Positions 1-8,039 of a DNA stretch of 64,000 nucleotides are shown here, in pieces. Origin of the DNA: Microbacterium sp. USTB-Y (GTDB lineage Bacteria; Actinomycetota; Actinomycetes; Actinomycetales; Microbacteriaceae); assembly GCF_023703415.1 (NCBI RefSeq), contig NZ_JAGMTU010000001.1, forward strand, positions 1-64,000, written 5' to 3'. The position numbers and the translations under genes are program-made. The first letter of the stretch is position 1; each line of letters starts with the position of its first letter. The notes under the pieces were generated by a model, which saw only the letters and a program-made list of their open reading frames with translations, ran no database searches and was not told the DNA's origin.

Positions 1-129
1 CCCCGAAGGACCCAGCATCGAGAAGAACTCCCCCTCCGCGATCTCCAGATCCACACCATCCACAGCAGTCACAGACCCGAACGCACGCGTGAGTCCGGTC
101 AATCTGATCGCAGGCCGTCTGTCACTCAT
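1..129 (-). CDS. ABC transporter ATP-binding protein, PotA-like (partial, N-terminus only)
   Basis: Only the first 43 residues lie in the window; the gene continues past base 1. The visible part has the usual start of an ABC ATPase: a first beta strand with RAFGSVTAVDGVDLEI, then the sequence leading into the Walker A loop, ending at LGPSG. This layout is typical of PotA/UgpC-type ATPases of spermidine/putrescine or related importers. The ATG at 129 is preferred because a GAGGGAG ribosome-binding site sits 6 bases upstream; the in-frame ATG at 135 directly abuts that site and is unlikely. It follows the aminotransferase by 35 bases and is probably the first gene of an ABC importer transcribed with the catabolic operon. 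Substrate is inferred, not shown. Confidence 0.75.
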   Translation of the reverse strand, partial: MSDRRPAIRLTGLTRAFGSVTAVDGVDLEIAEGEFFSMLGPSG

Positions 130-164
130 GAGCATCTCCCTCGATGTCTCGCTCACGGAGTCCG

Positions 165-1553
165 TCAGGACCCGGGTCCGTCGAGGCTGCGGATCCCGTC
201 GATGATCACCTGGATGCCGTCCCGGAAGAGGTCGGGCTCGATGACGATGGGCGGCAGCAGCCGGATGACGTTCTCGTGCACTCCGTTGGTGAGCGCGAGC
301 ACGCCGTGGGCGTGGCAGTAGCGCGTGACGGCCTTGGCCCGCTCGGACGAGGGAACCAGAGTGTCCTCGTCGCCGAACTCGATGCCGATCATGGCGCCGC
401 GGGTGCGCACGTCGATCACGCCGTTGCCCGCGCCCACGAGGGGACGCAGCATCTCGAGCGCGATCTCGCCGAGCGCGGTCGCCCGCTCCAGGACGCCGTC
501 CGAGTCGATCTGCTCGAAGACGGCGAGCGCCGCCTCGCACGAGAGCGGGTTGCCGATGTACGTCCCGCCGAGCCCGGCGGAGTGGATGGCGTTCATGACC
601 TCGGCGCGCCCGGTCACGGAGCTCAACGGCATGCCGTTGGCCAGCGCCTTCGCGGCGACGAGCAGATCGGGCACGACGCCCTCGTGCTCGATCGCCCAGA
701 TCCGCCCGGTGCGCCCCATCCCGCTCTGCACCTCGTCCGCGATCAGCAGGATGCCGAACTCGTCGGCGATCTCGCGCAGCCCGGCGAGGAAACCGGGCAG
801 CGGGATCAGGCACCCCGCCTCGCCGAGGATCGGTTCGATGATGATCGCGGCGAAGGCGGCGGCATCGTTCTCGACCAGAGCGGCGCGCACCTGCTCCAGG
901 AACGAGTCCACGGAGCCGGCATCGTCACGCGGCGATGTCGGCACGGGCGCGTGCACCACGTCCTCCGAGAACGGGCCGAATCCGGTCTTGTACGGGTGCG
1001 ACTTCGACGTCAGCGACATCGTCATGTGGGTGCGCCCGTGATACGCACCGGTGAACGCGAGCACCTTGCGCCGGCCGGTCACGTAGCGCGCGATCTTCAC
1101 GGCGTTCTCGTTGGCCTCGGCGCCGGTCGTGAACAGTGCGGAGCGCTTCTCGTGATCGCCGGGGGTGTGCTCGTTGAGCCATCGGCAGACCTCGACGTAA
1201 CTCTCGTACTCGGTGGTCATGAAGCACGTGTGCGTGAAACGGTCCAGCTGCGTCCGTATGCGCTCGCGCACCCGCGCGTTCGAGGCGCCGAGAGCCGTCG
1301 GCCCCAGCCCCGACGCGAGGTCGACGATCCGATTGCCGTCGAGATCGAGGAGGATCCCCCCGTCGGCGCGCTCGATGAACACCGGCAGCTGCGCCCCGAT
1401 CCCGTTCGAGACCTGAGCCCGGCGCTCCTCCATCAGCGCGCGCGAACGCGGGCCGGGGATCTCTGTGGCGAGGTGCCGCGTCTGCGGAACGCGCTGAAGC
1501 GCCGTGGATCCGGCCGGCGTGTATCCGGCGTGAATGGTGTCCGTCGTGGTCAT
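165..1553 (-). CDS. Class III PLP-dependent aminotransferase (GABA/omega-amine type)
   Basis: The 462-residue protein belongs to the class III (GabT/acetylornithine) aminotransferases, which move a terminal amino group from an amine or omega-amino acid to a 2-oxo acid in the cytosol. Visible landmarks are the FTTGAEANENAVKIAR cofactor-phosphate region near residue 145, the IADEVQSGMGRTG segment with the PLP-binding Asp at about 273, and the Schiff-base lysine in AKALANG at about 302. Length fits the family. The start overlaps the biotin carboxylase stop by 4 bases (ATGA), so the two are translationally coupled. The operon context (biotin carboxylase, carrier, carboxyltransferase, diaminopentanoate-dehydrogenase-like enzyme) suggests amine or amino-acid catabolism; the true substrate cannot be read from sequence. 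Confidence 0.88.
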   Translation of the reverse strand: MTTTDTIHAGYTPAGSTALQRVPQTRHLATEIPGPRSRALMEERRAQVSNGIGAQLPVFIERADGGILLDLDGNRIVDLASGLGPTALGASNARVRERIRTQLDRFTHTCFMTTEYESYVEVCRWLNEHTPGDHEKRSALFTTGAEANENAVKIARYVTGRRKVLAFTGAYHGRTHMTMSLTSKSHPYKTGFGPFSEDVVHAPVPTSPRDDAGSVDSFLEQVRAALVENDAAAFAAIIIEPILGEAGCLIPLPGFLAGLREIADEFGILLIADEVQSGMGRTGRIWAIEHEGVVPDLLVAAKALANGMPLSSVTGRAEVMNAIHSAGLGGTYIGNPLSCEAALAVFEQIDSDGVLERATALGEIALEMLRPLVGAGNGVIDVRTRGAMIGIEFGDEDTLVPSSERAKAVTRYCHAHGVLALTNGVHENVIRLLPPIVIEPDLFRDGIQVIIDGIRSLDGPGS

Positions 1554-2911
1554 GCCCGTCGCTCCTCCATGAACTCGGCGATGTAGCCGGTGTTGAACGC
1601 ACCGCTGCGGAACCTCGGGCTGTCCAGGACCTCCTCGTGGAATCGGGCGGTCGTGACGACCCCCTCGATCCGCATCTCCTGCAGGGCGCGCAGGGCCCTG
1701 GCGATCGCCTCGTCCCGATCCCGGCCCCAGCAGATGAGCTTGCCGACCATCGAGTCGTAGAACGGCGGGATGGTGGCACCGCTCTCCAGATGCGTGTCCA
1801 GCCGGACGCCGAAGCCGCCCGGGGCGCGGAACTCGCGGATGGTCCCGGGGCGAGGGGCGAAGCCGTTGTCCGCGTCCTCGGCGTTCACACGGCACTCGAT
1901 CGCGTGTCCTCGGATCTGCACATCGTCCTGAGCGATCTCCAGGGGCTGTCCCCCGGCGATGAGGAGCTGCAGCTTGATCAGGTCGATCCCGGTGATCATC
2001 TCCGTGACGGGGTGCTCGACCTGGATCCGGGTGTTCATCTCGATGAAGTAGTACTCGCCGGTGCCGTTGTCGTAGACGAACTCCACGGTGCCGGCGTTGA
2101 CGTAGCCGACCTCGCGGCACAGTGCGACGGCCGCCTGAGCGAGTCCTTGGCGGGTGGCGTCGTCGAGCACCGGCGACGGAGCCTCCTCGACGAGCTTCTG
2201 ATTGCGGCGCTGCGCGGTGCAGTCGCGTTCGCCGAGGTGCAGCGTGGTCGTGCCGTCCGAGATCACCTGGATCTCGATGTGCCGGATGTCGGTGAGGTAG
2301 CGCTCGATGTAGACCGACGGATCCCCGAAGGCGACCTCCGCCTCCGCCATGATCTCGGCGAGATCGCTCGCGAGGGTGTCCGCGGTCTGGACGACGCGGA
2401 GCCCGCGTCCGCCGCCGCCGGCCGCCGCCTTGATCAGCAGCGGGAAGCCGACCTGCTCGGCGACCGCGAAGGCCTCGTCCGGGTCGGCGATGGCGCCGTC
2501 GGAGCCGGGGACGGTCGGGACGCCGGCGCGGCGGGCGATCTTCTTGGCCTCGATCTTGTCGCCCATCCGGCGGATGACCTCCGCCGAGGGACCGACGAAG
2601 CCGACGCCCTCGGCCTCGCAGAGCGCGACGAAGTCGGAGTTCTCGGAGAGGAATCCGTAGCCGGGATGGATCGCGTCCGCACCGGTGAGCTGCGCGGCGG
2701 CGATGATCGCGGACGGATCGCGATAGCTGAGCTTCACGGACGCGGGTCCGATGCAGATCGCCTGGTCGGCGAGCCGGACGGGCAGCGAGTCGCGATCCGC
2801 CTCGGAATGCGCGAGGATGCTGCGGATCCCGAGCTCCTTGCAGGCGCGGATCACGCGCAGCGCGATCTCTCCGCGGTTCGCGATCAGGACGCTCGAAAGC
2901 TTCTGTGTCAT
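1550..2911 (-). CDS. Biotin carboxylase subunit (AccC type) of a multi-subunit carboxylase
   Basis: A 453-residue free-standing biotin carboxylase, which uses ATP and bicarbonate to carboxylate biotin on a carrier protein. It begins with VLIANRGEIALRVIRACKEL, has the glycine-rich ATP loop AAAGGGGRGLRVV near residue 165, and the active-site block FIEMNTRIQVEHPVTEMITGIDLI near residue 290. Length equals E. coli AccC. It has no carrier domain of its own; the carrier is the next gene upstream. GGAG lies 8 bases before the ATG. Because the partner carboxyltransferase is of the HMGL/pyruvate-carboxylase type rather than the AccAD crotonase type, this subunit is probably not the fatty-acid enzyme; a separate AccA3-type protein is encoded at 25104-26873. 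Confidence 0.9.
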   Translation of the reverse strand: MTQKLSSVLIANRGEIALRVIRACKELGIRSILAHSEADRDSLPVRLADQAICIGPASVKLSYRDPSAIIAAAQLTGADAIHPGYGFLSENSDFVALCEAEGVGFVGPSAEVIRRMGDKIEAKKIARRAGVPTVPGSDGAIADPDEAFAVAEQVGFPLLIKAAAGGGGRGLRVVQTADTLASDLAEIMAEAEVAFGDPSVYIERYLTDIRHIEIQVISDGTTTLHLGERDCTAQRRNQKLVEEAPSPVLDDATRQGLAQAAVALCREVGYVNAGTVEFVYDNGTGEYYFIEMNTRIQVEHPVTEMITGIDLIKLQLLIAGGQPLEIAQDDVQIRGHAIECRVNAEDADNGFAPRPGTIREFRAPGGFGVRLDTHLESGATIPPFYDSMVGKLICWGRDRDEAIARALRALQEMRIEGVVTTARFHEEVLDSPRFRSGAFNTGYIAEFMEERRA

Positions 2912-2981
2912 GGGGTCACTCCCTCGTGCGGTTCGGGCCCGGGCGGCCTCGACGGGCCGCCCGGGTGCGGTCGGAGCCTGT

Positions 2982-3539
2982 TCAGGCGCTCTTGCGGATC
3001 ACGATCAGCGGCTGCCCGTACTCGACGAGCGACTCGTTCTCCACGAGCACGCGGACGACCGTTCCGGCGACGCCGGCCTCGATGTTGTTCATGAGCTTCA
3101 TCACCTCGACGATGCCCAGCACCGTGTCGGGCTGGACGGCGTCCCCCGCCGTGACGAACGCCGGCGCCCCGGGCTGCGGCGCGGCGTAGAACATGCCGAG
3201 CATGGGCGCGGTGACGACCACCTCGTCGGCCGCGAGCGCCGCCGGTTCGGCTGCTGCGGGCGTCGCGGCCGCCGGCTCAGCGGCCGGCGCGGGTGCTGCC
3301 GCAGCAGCCACGGCGGGCGCCACCGGGACGGGAGCAGCGGTCGCAGCGGGTGCTGCCGGCGCCGCGGGAGCAGCGACCGGGGCGGGTGCTGCCGGTGCGA
3401 GGACGCTCGCGCCGTTGTTGCGCGAGACGTGCAGCTCCACATCGCCGAACGTGAGCGACAGTTCGCGGACGTCCTCCGCGACGTTCACCCAGTCGAGGAT
3501 CGCCTTGAGCTCTTTCAGGTCGGGCGAGTTATCGGCCAT
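2982..3539 (-). CDS. Biotin carboxyl carrier protein (BCCP)
   Basis: This 185-residue protein has an AccB-like N-terminus (residues 1-40), a long Ala/Pro-rich flexible linker (about 45-110), and a C-terminal biotinyl domain with the biotin-attachment lysine in VEVMKLMNNI. The motif has VMK where most carriers have AMK, which is common in bacterial AccB. It shuttles carboxyl groups between the biotin carboxylase encoded downstream and the carboxyltransferase encoded upstream, with which its start overlaps by 11 bases. GGAG lies 10 bases before the ATG. The low-complexity linker is encoded by repetitive gccg/gcgg triplets, a place where length may vary between strains. BirA at 16931-17698 would attach the biotin. 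Confidence 0.92.
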   Translation of the reverse strand: MADNSPDLKELKAILDWVNVAEDVRELSLTFGDVELHVSRNNGASVLAPAAPAPVAAPAAPAAPAATAAPVPVAPAVAAAAAPAPAAEPAAATPAAAEPAALAADEVVVTAPMLGMFYAAPQPGAPAFVTAGDAVQPDTVLGIVEVMKLMNNIEAGVAGTVVRVLVENESLVEYGQPLIVIRKSA

Positions 3540-5070
3540 CTTCGTTGTCTCCTTTGTCCAGGGCGATCCGCAGATCGCCGCTCTTGAGCACCTGGCGTCC
3601 CGTCGAGGTGCTGTCGTACAGCGCGGTGATGAGGTCGAGCGTCGGCATCCGCTTCTCCGACGGCGCGCCGCCGGACGCGACCACGCGTTTCATGTCGTCC
3701 ACCTGCGTTCCGGCGAACTGCGCGCGCAGCAGCCAGGTGTCGATGTCCTCGTCCGGGTAGCGCTCCTGCAGCGACGGCATCATCGGCGGGATCGGCGCCG
3801 GCTCCTCCGCGATGTTGGATGCGCCGTTCGCCAGGATCTTCTCGAGCGCCTCCGGATCGAGGGGCGCGAGCGGCTTGCCGTAGTAGCCGAGGGCGTACTT
3901 CTTCACCTCGTTCGGCACGACCTTGTAGCGTTCCCCGCTCATCACGTTCATCACGGCCTGCGTGCCCACGTGCTGGGCGAACGGCGTGATCATGATCGGG
4001 TAGGCCAGCTCGGCCCGCACCCGCGCGACCTCGAGCATCAGCTCGTCGAAACGGTCGGCGAGACCCGCCGCCTCGAGCTGCGACTGGAAGTTCGAGAGCA
4101 TTCCGCCCGGAGTCTGATGCATGTAGTGCATGCCGGTGTACTCGGCCGGCGCGCCGATCGGCTTGCCCTCTTCCTCGGCGATCCGGGTCAGCGTCCTGCT
4201 GATCCCAGCGATGCGCTCGTCATCGACGTTCACGGTGTAGCCGAGCGCGCGCAGATCGCGCACGGTGCCCTGGGTGGAGGGCTGCGCGTTGCCGGTCGCG
4301 AGCGGGTAGATCGAGGTGTGCAGCGAGTCCGCACCCAGTTCGACCGCCTCGAGGCAGACGAGGGGCGCGAGGCCGGTGAGGCTGTGGGTGTGCACCTCGA
4401 GGGGGCGGTCCCCGATCACCGCCTTCAGCGCGGGGACGAGCGTGCGGATCCGGTCCGGCGTCAGCAGCCCTCCCGCGTCCTTGAGCATGATGCGATCGAC
4501 ATCGGCCTTCTCGATCAGCTCCTGCGCCTTGGCGACGAACAGCTCGTCCGTGTGCACGGGCGACTCGCAGAACGACACCGCACCGAAGGTCTCGGCGCCG
4601 AGGCTCTTGGCGCGCAGGAGGGAGGCCGCGATGTTGTCGACGTCGTTGAGCCCGTCGAACGCGCCGATCTCGCGGAAGCCGTTCGCGACGAGGCGGTCGA
4701 CCCAGGCGGCGATCACGTCGTCCGGGAGGAAGTCGAAAGTGGCGAGGTTCTTCGACCGGATCAGTGCGCGGAACGTCGTGTTCGGCGCGTGCTTGTGCAT
4801 GAGCCGGACGCGCTCCCAGGGATCCTCCTTGAGGTAGCGGACCGAGACGTCGAACTGGATCGGTGCGACCAGATCCACGTGCTCGAAGCCCGCCGCGTCG
4901 AACTCCTCGATCATCTCGAGCATGTGCGCGGTGCGCATGCGCGTCGCCCACAGGCTCTGGTGGCCATCGCGCAGCGTGGTGTCGATGATCTTCACCTCGC
5001 GCCTGCTCCCCGGGGGCCTTCCGCCCCTGCTCATCAGCTCGGCGATGTTGACCGGTGTACTCTGGGTCAT
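3529..5070 (-). CDS. HMGL-type carboxyltransferase (pyruvate carboxylase B / oxaloacetate decarboxylase alpha-like)
   Basis: The 513-residue protein has an HMGL-like TIM barrel followed by a conserved carboxylase (PYC/OADA) domain. Metal-site features are visible: DTTLRDGHQS at 30-39, the carbamylated-lysine candidate in IMLKDAGG (Lys197), and the HTH pair at 227-229. Three stretches that are strongly conserved in pyruvate carboxylases differ: GGATFDV reads VAPIQFDV (68-75), HTHDTSG reads HTHSLTG, and SGMTSQPS reads ATGNAQPS (258-265). That comparison is from memory of the family. There is no attached biotinyl domain. The differences suggest a carboxyl donor or acceptor other than pyruvate. 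The ATG at 5070 was chosen over an upstream start because GGAGAGGAG precedes it by 7 bases. Confidence 0.85.
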   Translation of the reverse strand: MTQSTPVNIAELMSRGGRPPGSRREVKIIDTTLRDGHQSLWATRMRTAHMLEMIEEFDAAGFEHVDLVAPIQFDVSVRYLKEDPWERVRLMHKHAPNTTFRALIRSKNLATFDFLPDDVIAAWVDRLVANGFREIGAFDGLNDVDNIAASLLRAKSLGAETFGAVSFCESPVHTDELFVAKAQELIEKADVDRIMLKDAGGLLTPDRIRTLVPALKAVIGDRPLEVHTHSLTGLAPLVCLEAVELGADSLHTSIYPLATGNAQPSTQGTVRDLRALGYTVNVDDERIAGISRTLTRIAEEEGKPIGAPAEYTGMHYMHQTPGGMLSNFQSQLEAAGLADRFDELMLEVARVRAELAYPIMITPFAQHVGTQAVMNVMSGERYKVVPNEVKKYALGYYGKPLAPLDPEALEKILANGASNIAEEPAPIPPMMPSLQERYPDEDIDTWLLRAQFAGTQVDDMKRVVASGGAPSEKRMPTLDLITALYDSTSTGRQVLKSGDLRIALDKGDNEDGR

Positions 5071-5101
5071 CCGCTCGCTCCTCTCCACTCGTGCTGTTCG
5101 G

Positions 5102-6163
5102 TCATCGCGCCGCGGCGGGCGCGGGAATGCTGTGGTCCGCGGCGTTCGCACGGGCCGCGAACCTCCTCACCGGGATGTCCGCCATGGTCAGCAGGCCGGG
5201 CGCGGCGCCGGGGACTCGGGGGATCGCATTGGCGGCGACCGCCACGGTCGAGGCGTAGCTGTCGATCTGTCCGGCGGTGAACTCGAGCGTCTGCCCGGCG
5301 CTCTCGATGCGCCACGCACCGCCCTCCGGGAACGGATCCCCGTCGCGGAAGATCCCGAAGTCGATGACCGCCTCGATCACGGTCTCGCCGTCGATCACGC
5401 CGCGAGCGGCGTGCCGGATCACGGCGACCGTGCCCGCCTCCAGGGTCACGTGCGTCGCCTCGCGCGCGCTCTCGGCGAGGAGCACGGGCGCGGGGTCGTC
5501 GACGACGATCTCGTCCAGCTCCCAGCCGAGCCCGTCGGCGAGCGCCGCAACCGACTCGCGGAAGCCGACGTGTCCGATCACGTGACCTGCGTCGCGTTCC
5601 GCGGCGAACTGCTCGGCGGTGAGGCCGAACCCGAACTTGGAGAGGATGCCGCCGTATCCGGACATCTCGGCCGTGCGTCGCATCGCCACCCGGGCCACGT
5701 CCAGGGTGAGGCTGCTCAGCAGCAGTGGGAGCGTGTCCAGGAGGATGCCGGGGTTGCAGCCGGTTCCGAGGACCGTGAGACCGGCGTCCCGCGCACGCTC
5801 GTCGATCCGGCGGGCGACGGGCTCGTGGTCGAAGAACCCGAACCCGAGCTCCTCGCAGATGCTGACGACGTTCATCCCGCGATCCAGGAGGGCGTTGATG
5901 AGGGGCTCGACCTGATCGATGAACGAGGTGGTCGCCACGAACGCGATGTCCGCATCCGCGGCATCCGCGATCGCCGCCGTGATGCGCGCCTCCGGGACGG
6001 CACCGGGGATGATCGCGTCGAGACGCGTGCCCGCGAGGCCCGGCGCCGGATCGATCGCCCCGACGACCTCGCAGCGGGATCCCGCTGCGAGGCGGACGCC
6101 CACGGCGCGGCCGACCGCGCCCAGACCGACGAGCAGGACCTTCGGGGTGTCTTCGGCGTACAC
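5102..6163 (-). CDS. NAD(P)-binding dehydrogenase, 2,4-diaminopentanoate dehydrogenase-like
   Basis: The 353-residue protein starts with a Rossmann fold (VLLVGLGAVGRAVG, residues about 9-22) of the dihydrodipicolinate reductase/homoserine dehydrogenase type. It continues with a central motif TVLGTGCNPGILLDTLPLLL that resembles Ord, the 2,4-diaminopentanoate dehydrogenase of clostridial ornithine fermentation, which oxidatively deaminates an amino group. It is the first gene of the operon: GTG start at 6163 with AAGGAG 5 bases upstream, and 31 bases between its stop and the carboxyltransferase start. The other Ord-pathway genes (aminomutase, OrtAB thiolase) are absent here, so the substrate is probably different. 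Family assignment is moderately sure; the reaction is inferred. Confidence 0.75.
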   Translation of the reverse strand: MYAEDTPKVLLVGLGAVGRAVGVRLAAGSRCEVVGAIDPAPGLAGTRLDAIIPGAVPEARITAAIADAADADIAFVATTSFIDQVEPLINALLDRGMNVVSICEELGFGFFDHEPVARRIDERARDAGLTVLGTGCNPGILLDTLPLLLSSLTLDVARVAMRRTAEMSGYGGILSKFGFGLTAEQFAAERDAGHVIGHVGFRESVAALADGLGWELDEIVVDDPAPVLLAESAREATHVTLEAGTVAVIRHAARGVIDGETVIEAVIDFGIFRDGDPFPEGGAWRIESAGQTLEFTAGQIDSYASTVAVAANAIPRVPGAAPGLLTMADIPVRRFAARANAADHSIPAPAAAR

Positions 6164-6450
6164 GGATGCTCCTTCGCAGAGGGTTCGGGAAGACGGCGCG
6201 GAGCAGCGCTGTCAGGCCGCTTCGGGGCGTTCGGGACTGGGCCGGCCTCAGGTCGGCCGACGAGGATCCGCACTCAGCAGTGAGTCGAATCTTTCTTGAC
6301 TAAATGCTACGAGAGTTGTCAGAAAATTCTTCAGAAGCAGCAATATCACGTGGATTCTTTGTGTCTTGCTCCCGGTGTCGAAGATTCTTCGCTTCGGGCA
6401 CCGCACCGGACGCGCACGCCGAATTATCTTCGGCGATCAGTGCAGACGAC
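6164..6450 (-). promoter_or_regulatory. AT-rich regulatory region of the biotin-carboxylase/aminotransferase operon
   Basis: This stretch between the permease terminator and the first gene of the operon is clearly richer in A and T than its surroundings (about 6285-6395). It holds two 11-bp dyads that differ at one base, GAAAATTCTTC at 6322-6332 and GAAGATTCTTC at 6380-6390, 58 bp apart, plus a shorter CTTCAGAAG dyad at 6329-6337. These look like a pair of operator sites. No convincing -35/-10 pair could be chosen by eye, so the start of transcription is not placed. No gene is seen between 6164 and 6492. Confidence 0.45.
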
Positions 6451-6492
6451 GCTGCTCGCCCACCATCACGGGCGGCTCCGGCCCGCAACGCA

Positions 6493-6534
6493 GCGAGCGC
6501 CGGGGCATCCCTGTTCGGATGCCCCGGCGCTCGC
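6493..6534 (-). terminator. Terminator hairpin after the APC permease
   Basis: A perfect 18-bp inverted repeat (6493-6510 with 6517-6534, loop of 6) starts 13 bases after the permease stop codon. It lacks a long T run but is strong and GC-rich, as is usual in this group. Confidence 0.75.
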
Positions 6535-6547
6535 CGTTCGGCCGTAC

Positions 6548-7978
6548 TCAGCCGATGCCGCTGAGCGAGTCGGTCTCGGTGTTGCCGATCCGGCTCAGGA
6601 CCTCGGGACGGGTCCTGCGGACGTGGATGAACCAGCCGATGCCGACGAGCATCGTCGCCGCGAAGAGGTACGGAAGCAGGTTCAGCGGGAACGCCGGCAC
6701 CGGCCAGACGTTGGCGAAGAAGATGTAGGTCATGGCCAGCACGGAGATCGTCGCGCACACCGTGACGAGCGTGCGCGGCATCCCCATCTTCCGCACGTAC
6801 ACCGCACAGGCGAAGGCCACGAGCGCATAGGCGACCATGTAGCCGTACACGCCGTAGGTGTCGAGCCACACCACGATCTCCATCGGGTGCCCTCCCGCGA
6901 GGAGCAGGATGATGTTGACGACGACCGAGAGGGCTCCGCCGAAGATCAGCACCCGGTGCGGGGTGAGATGCTTCCTGTGCGTGCGGCCCAGGCTCTCGTG
7001 CACCACGCCCTCCTTCCCCATCACGTAGACGATCCGTCCGAGCACGTTCAGCGCGGCGATGCACACTGCGGAGAACGAGGCCGCGACGCCGAACAGCAGG
7101 AACATCGTGTACCAGCCGGGCATCCCGATCTTGTCGGCGATGTCCTGCAGCGGGTTCGCCGACGTCGCGAGCTTGTCTCCGAGGACGGCGATCTGCGTGT
7201 ATGCGCCGAAGAGGTAGATCAGGCCGATTCCGACGACGCTCCACATGATCACGCGGGGAATGGTCTTGTACGGGTTCTTGGCCTCACGCCCGAGCGCGTC
7301 GGCCGACGAGAATCCCGCGAAGCCGAGGACGCCCAGCACCATACCCGCGGCGACCCCCTGCGGCGGTGCGCCGTCGAACGTGAACTGGTTCGGATCCCAT
7401 GCAGCAGGGCCGCTCACGACGAGCGACGTGATGAACAGCGTCAGGATGATGAGGACCGACGCGATCTCGAGCACGAACGAGACGCGTGCGGAGATCTGGA
7501 TCCCCTGGATGGTGAAGAAGGTCGTGACGACGCCGAGCACCACGGTCAGCACGATGAAGCCGATCACCCCGGCGGTCGGGATGCCGAACGCGTGCAACAG
7601 GTCGGAGGCGTAGGACACCCCGCCGCTGAGCGAACCCGCGGTGACGCCCCAGCAGCCGATGATCAGCGCCAGCCCGGCGATGTACGCGGCCGTCGGTCCG
7701 AGGGACTTCGACACATAGGTGTAGATCGAGCCGGCCGACGCGTTCTTGCGCGCGAAGACCGCGACGCACCAGCCGACGCTGAGGATCACGATCGTCGCGA
7801 GCAGGAGCGACAGCAGGGTGCCGTTGCCCGCGCTGACGAAGATCGCGGCGGCCGTGAAGGCGAGGACCGCGCTCGGGGCGATGTTGGCGATGGCCTGGGC
7901 GCCGAGTTCGGCTCCCCCCATCACGCCGCGACGCAGCCCGGCGTCGACGTGCGTGGATTGCTTCTCTGTCAGGGTCAT
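6548..7978 (-). CDS. APC-family amino acid/amine permease
   Basis: A 476-residue integral membrane protein of the amino acid-polyamine-organocation superfamily, with about 12 hydrophobic segments. The first membrane segment carries the unwound-helix signature seen in this family (AQAIANIAPSAVLAFTAAAIF, broken here around residues 28-48), and NASAGSIYTYVSKSLGP follows near residue 80. It would import an amino acid or amine by proton symport. GGAG lies 8 bases before the ATG. It follows the alcohol dehydrogenase gene by 61 bases in the same direction and is closed by a strong terminator, so the two probably form one transcript separate from the carboxylase operon. Its substrate is likely the compound degraded by the neighbouring enzymes. 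Confidence 0.88.
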   Translation of the reverse strand: MTLTEKQSTHVDAGLRRGVMGGAELGAQAIANIAPSAVLAFTAAAIFVSAGNGTLLSLLLATIVILSVGWCVAVFARKNASAGSIYTYVSKSLGPTAAYIAGLALIIGCWGVTAGSLSGGVSYASDLLHAFGIPTAGVIGFIVLTVVLGVVTTFFTIQGIQISARVSFVLEIASVLIILTLFITSLVVSGPAAWDPNQFTFDGAPPQGVAAGMVLGVLGFAGFSSADALGREAKNPYKTIPRVIMWSVVGIGLIYLFGAYTQIAVLGDKLATSANPLQDIADKIGMPGWYTMFLLFGVAASFSAVCIAALNVLGRIVYVMGKEGVVHESLGRTHRKHLTPHRVLIFGGALSVVVNIILLLAGGHPMEIVVWLDTYGVYGYMVAYALVAFACAVYVRKMGMPRTLVTVCATISVLAMTYIFFANVWPVPAFPLNLLPYLFAATMLVGIGWFIHVRRTRPEVLSRIGNTETDSLSGIG

Positions 7979-8039
7979 CGTGCGCTCTCCTTCGAGCAGA
8001 TCGGGTGTGTCGGGTACACGCTGATCGCGTCGGGTGCGA

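Noticed and set aside
1550..5070. Acetyl-CoA carboxylase for fatty-acid synthesis
   Set aside because: The carboxyltransferase is of the HMGL type and not the crotonase-fold AccA/AccD type, and a complete AccA3/AccD/AccE set is encoded elsewhere in the window.
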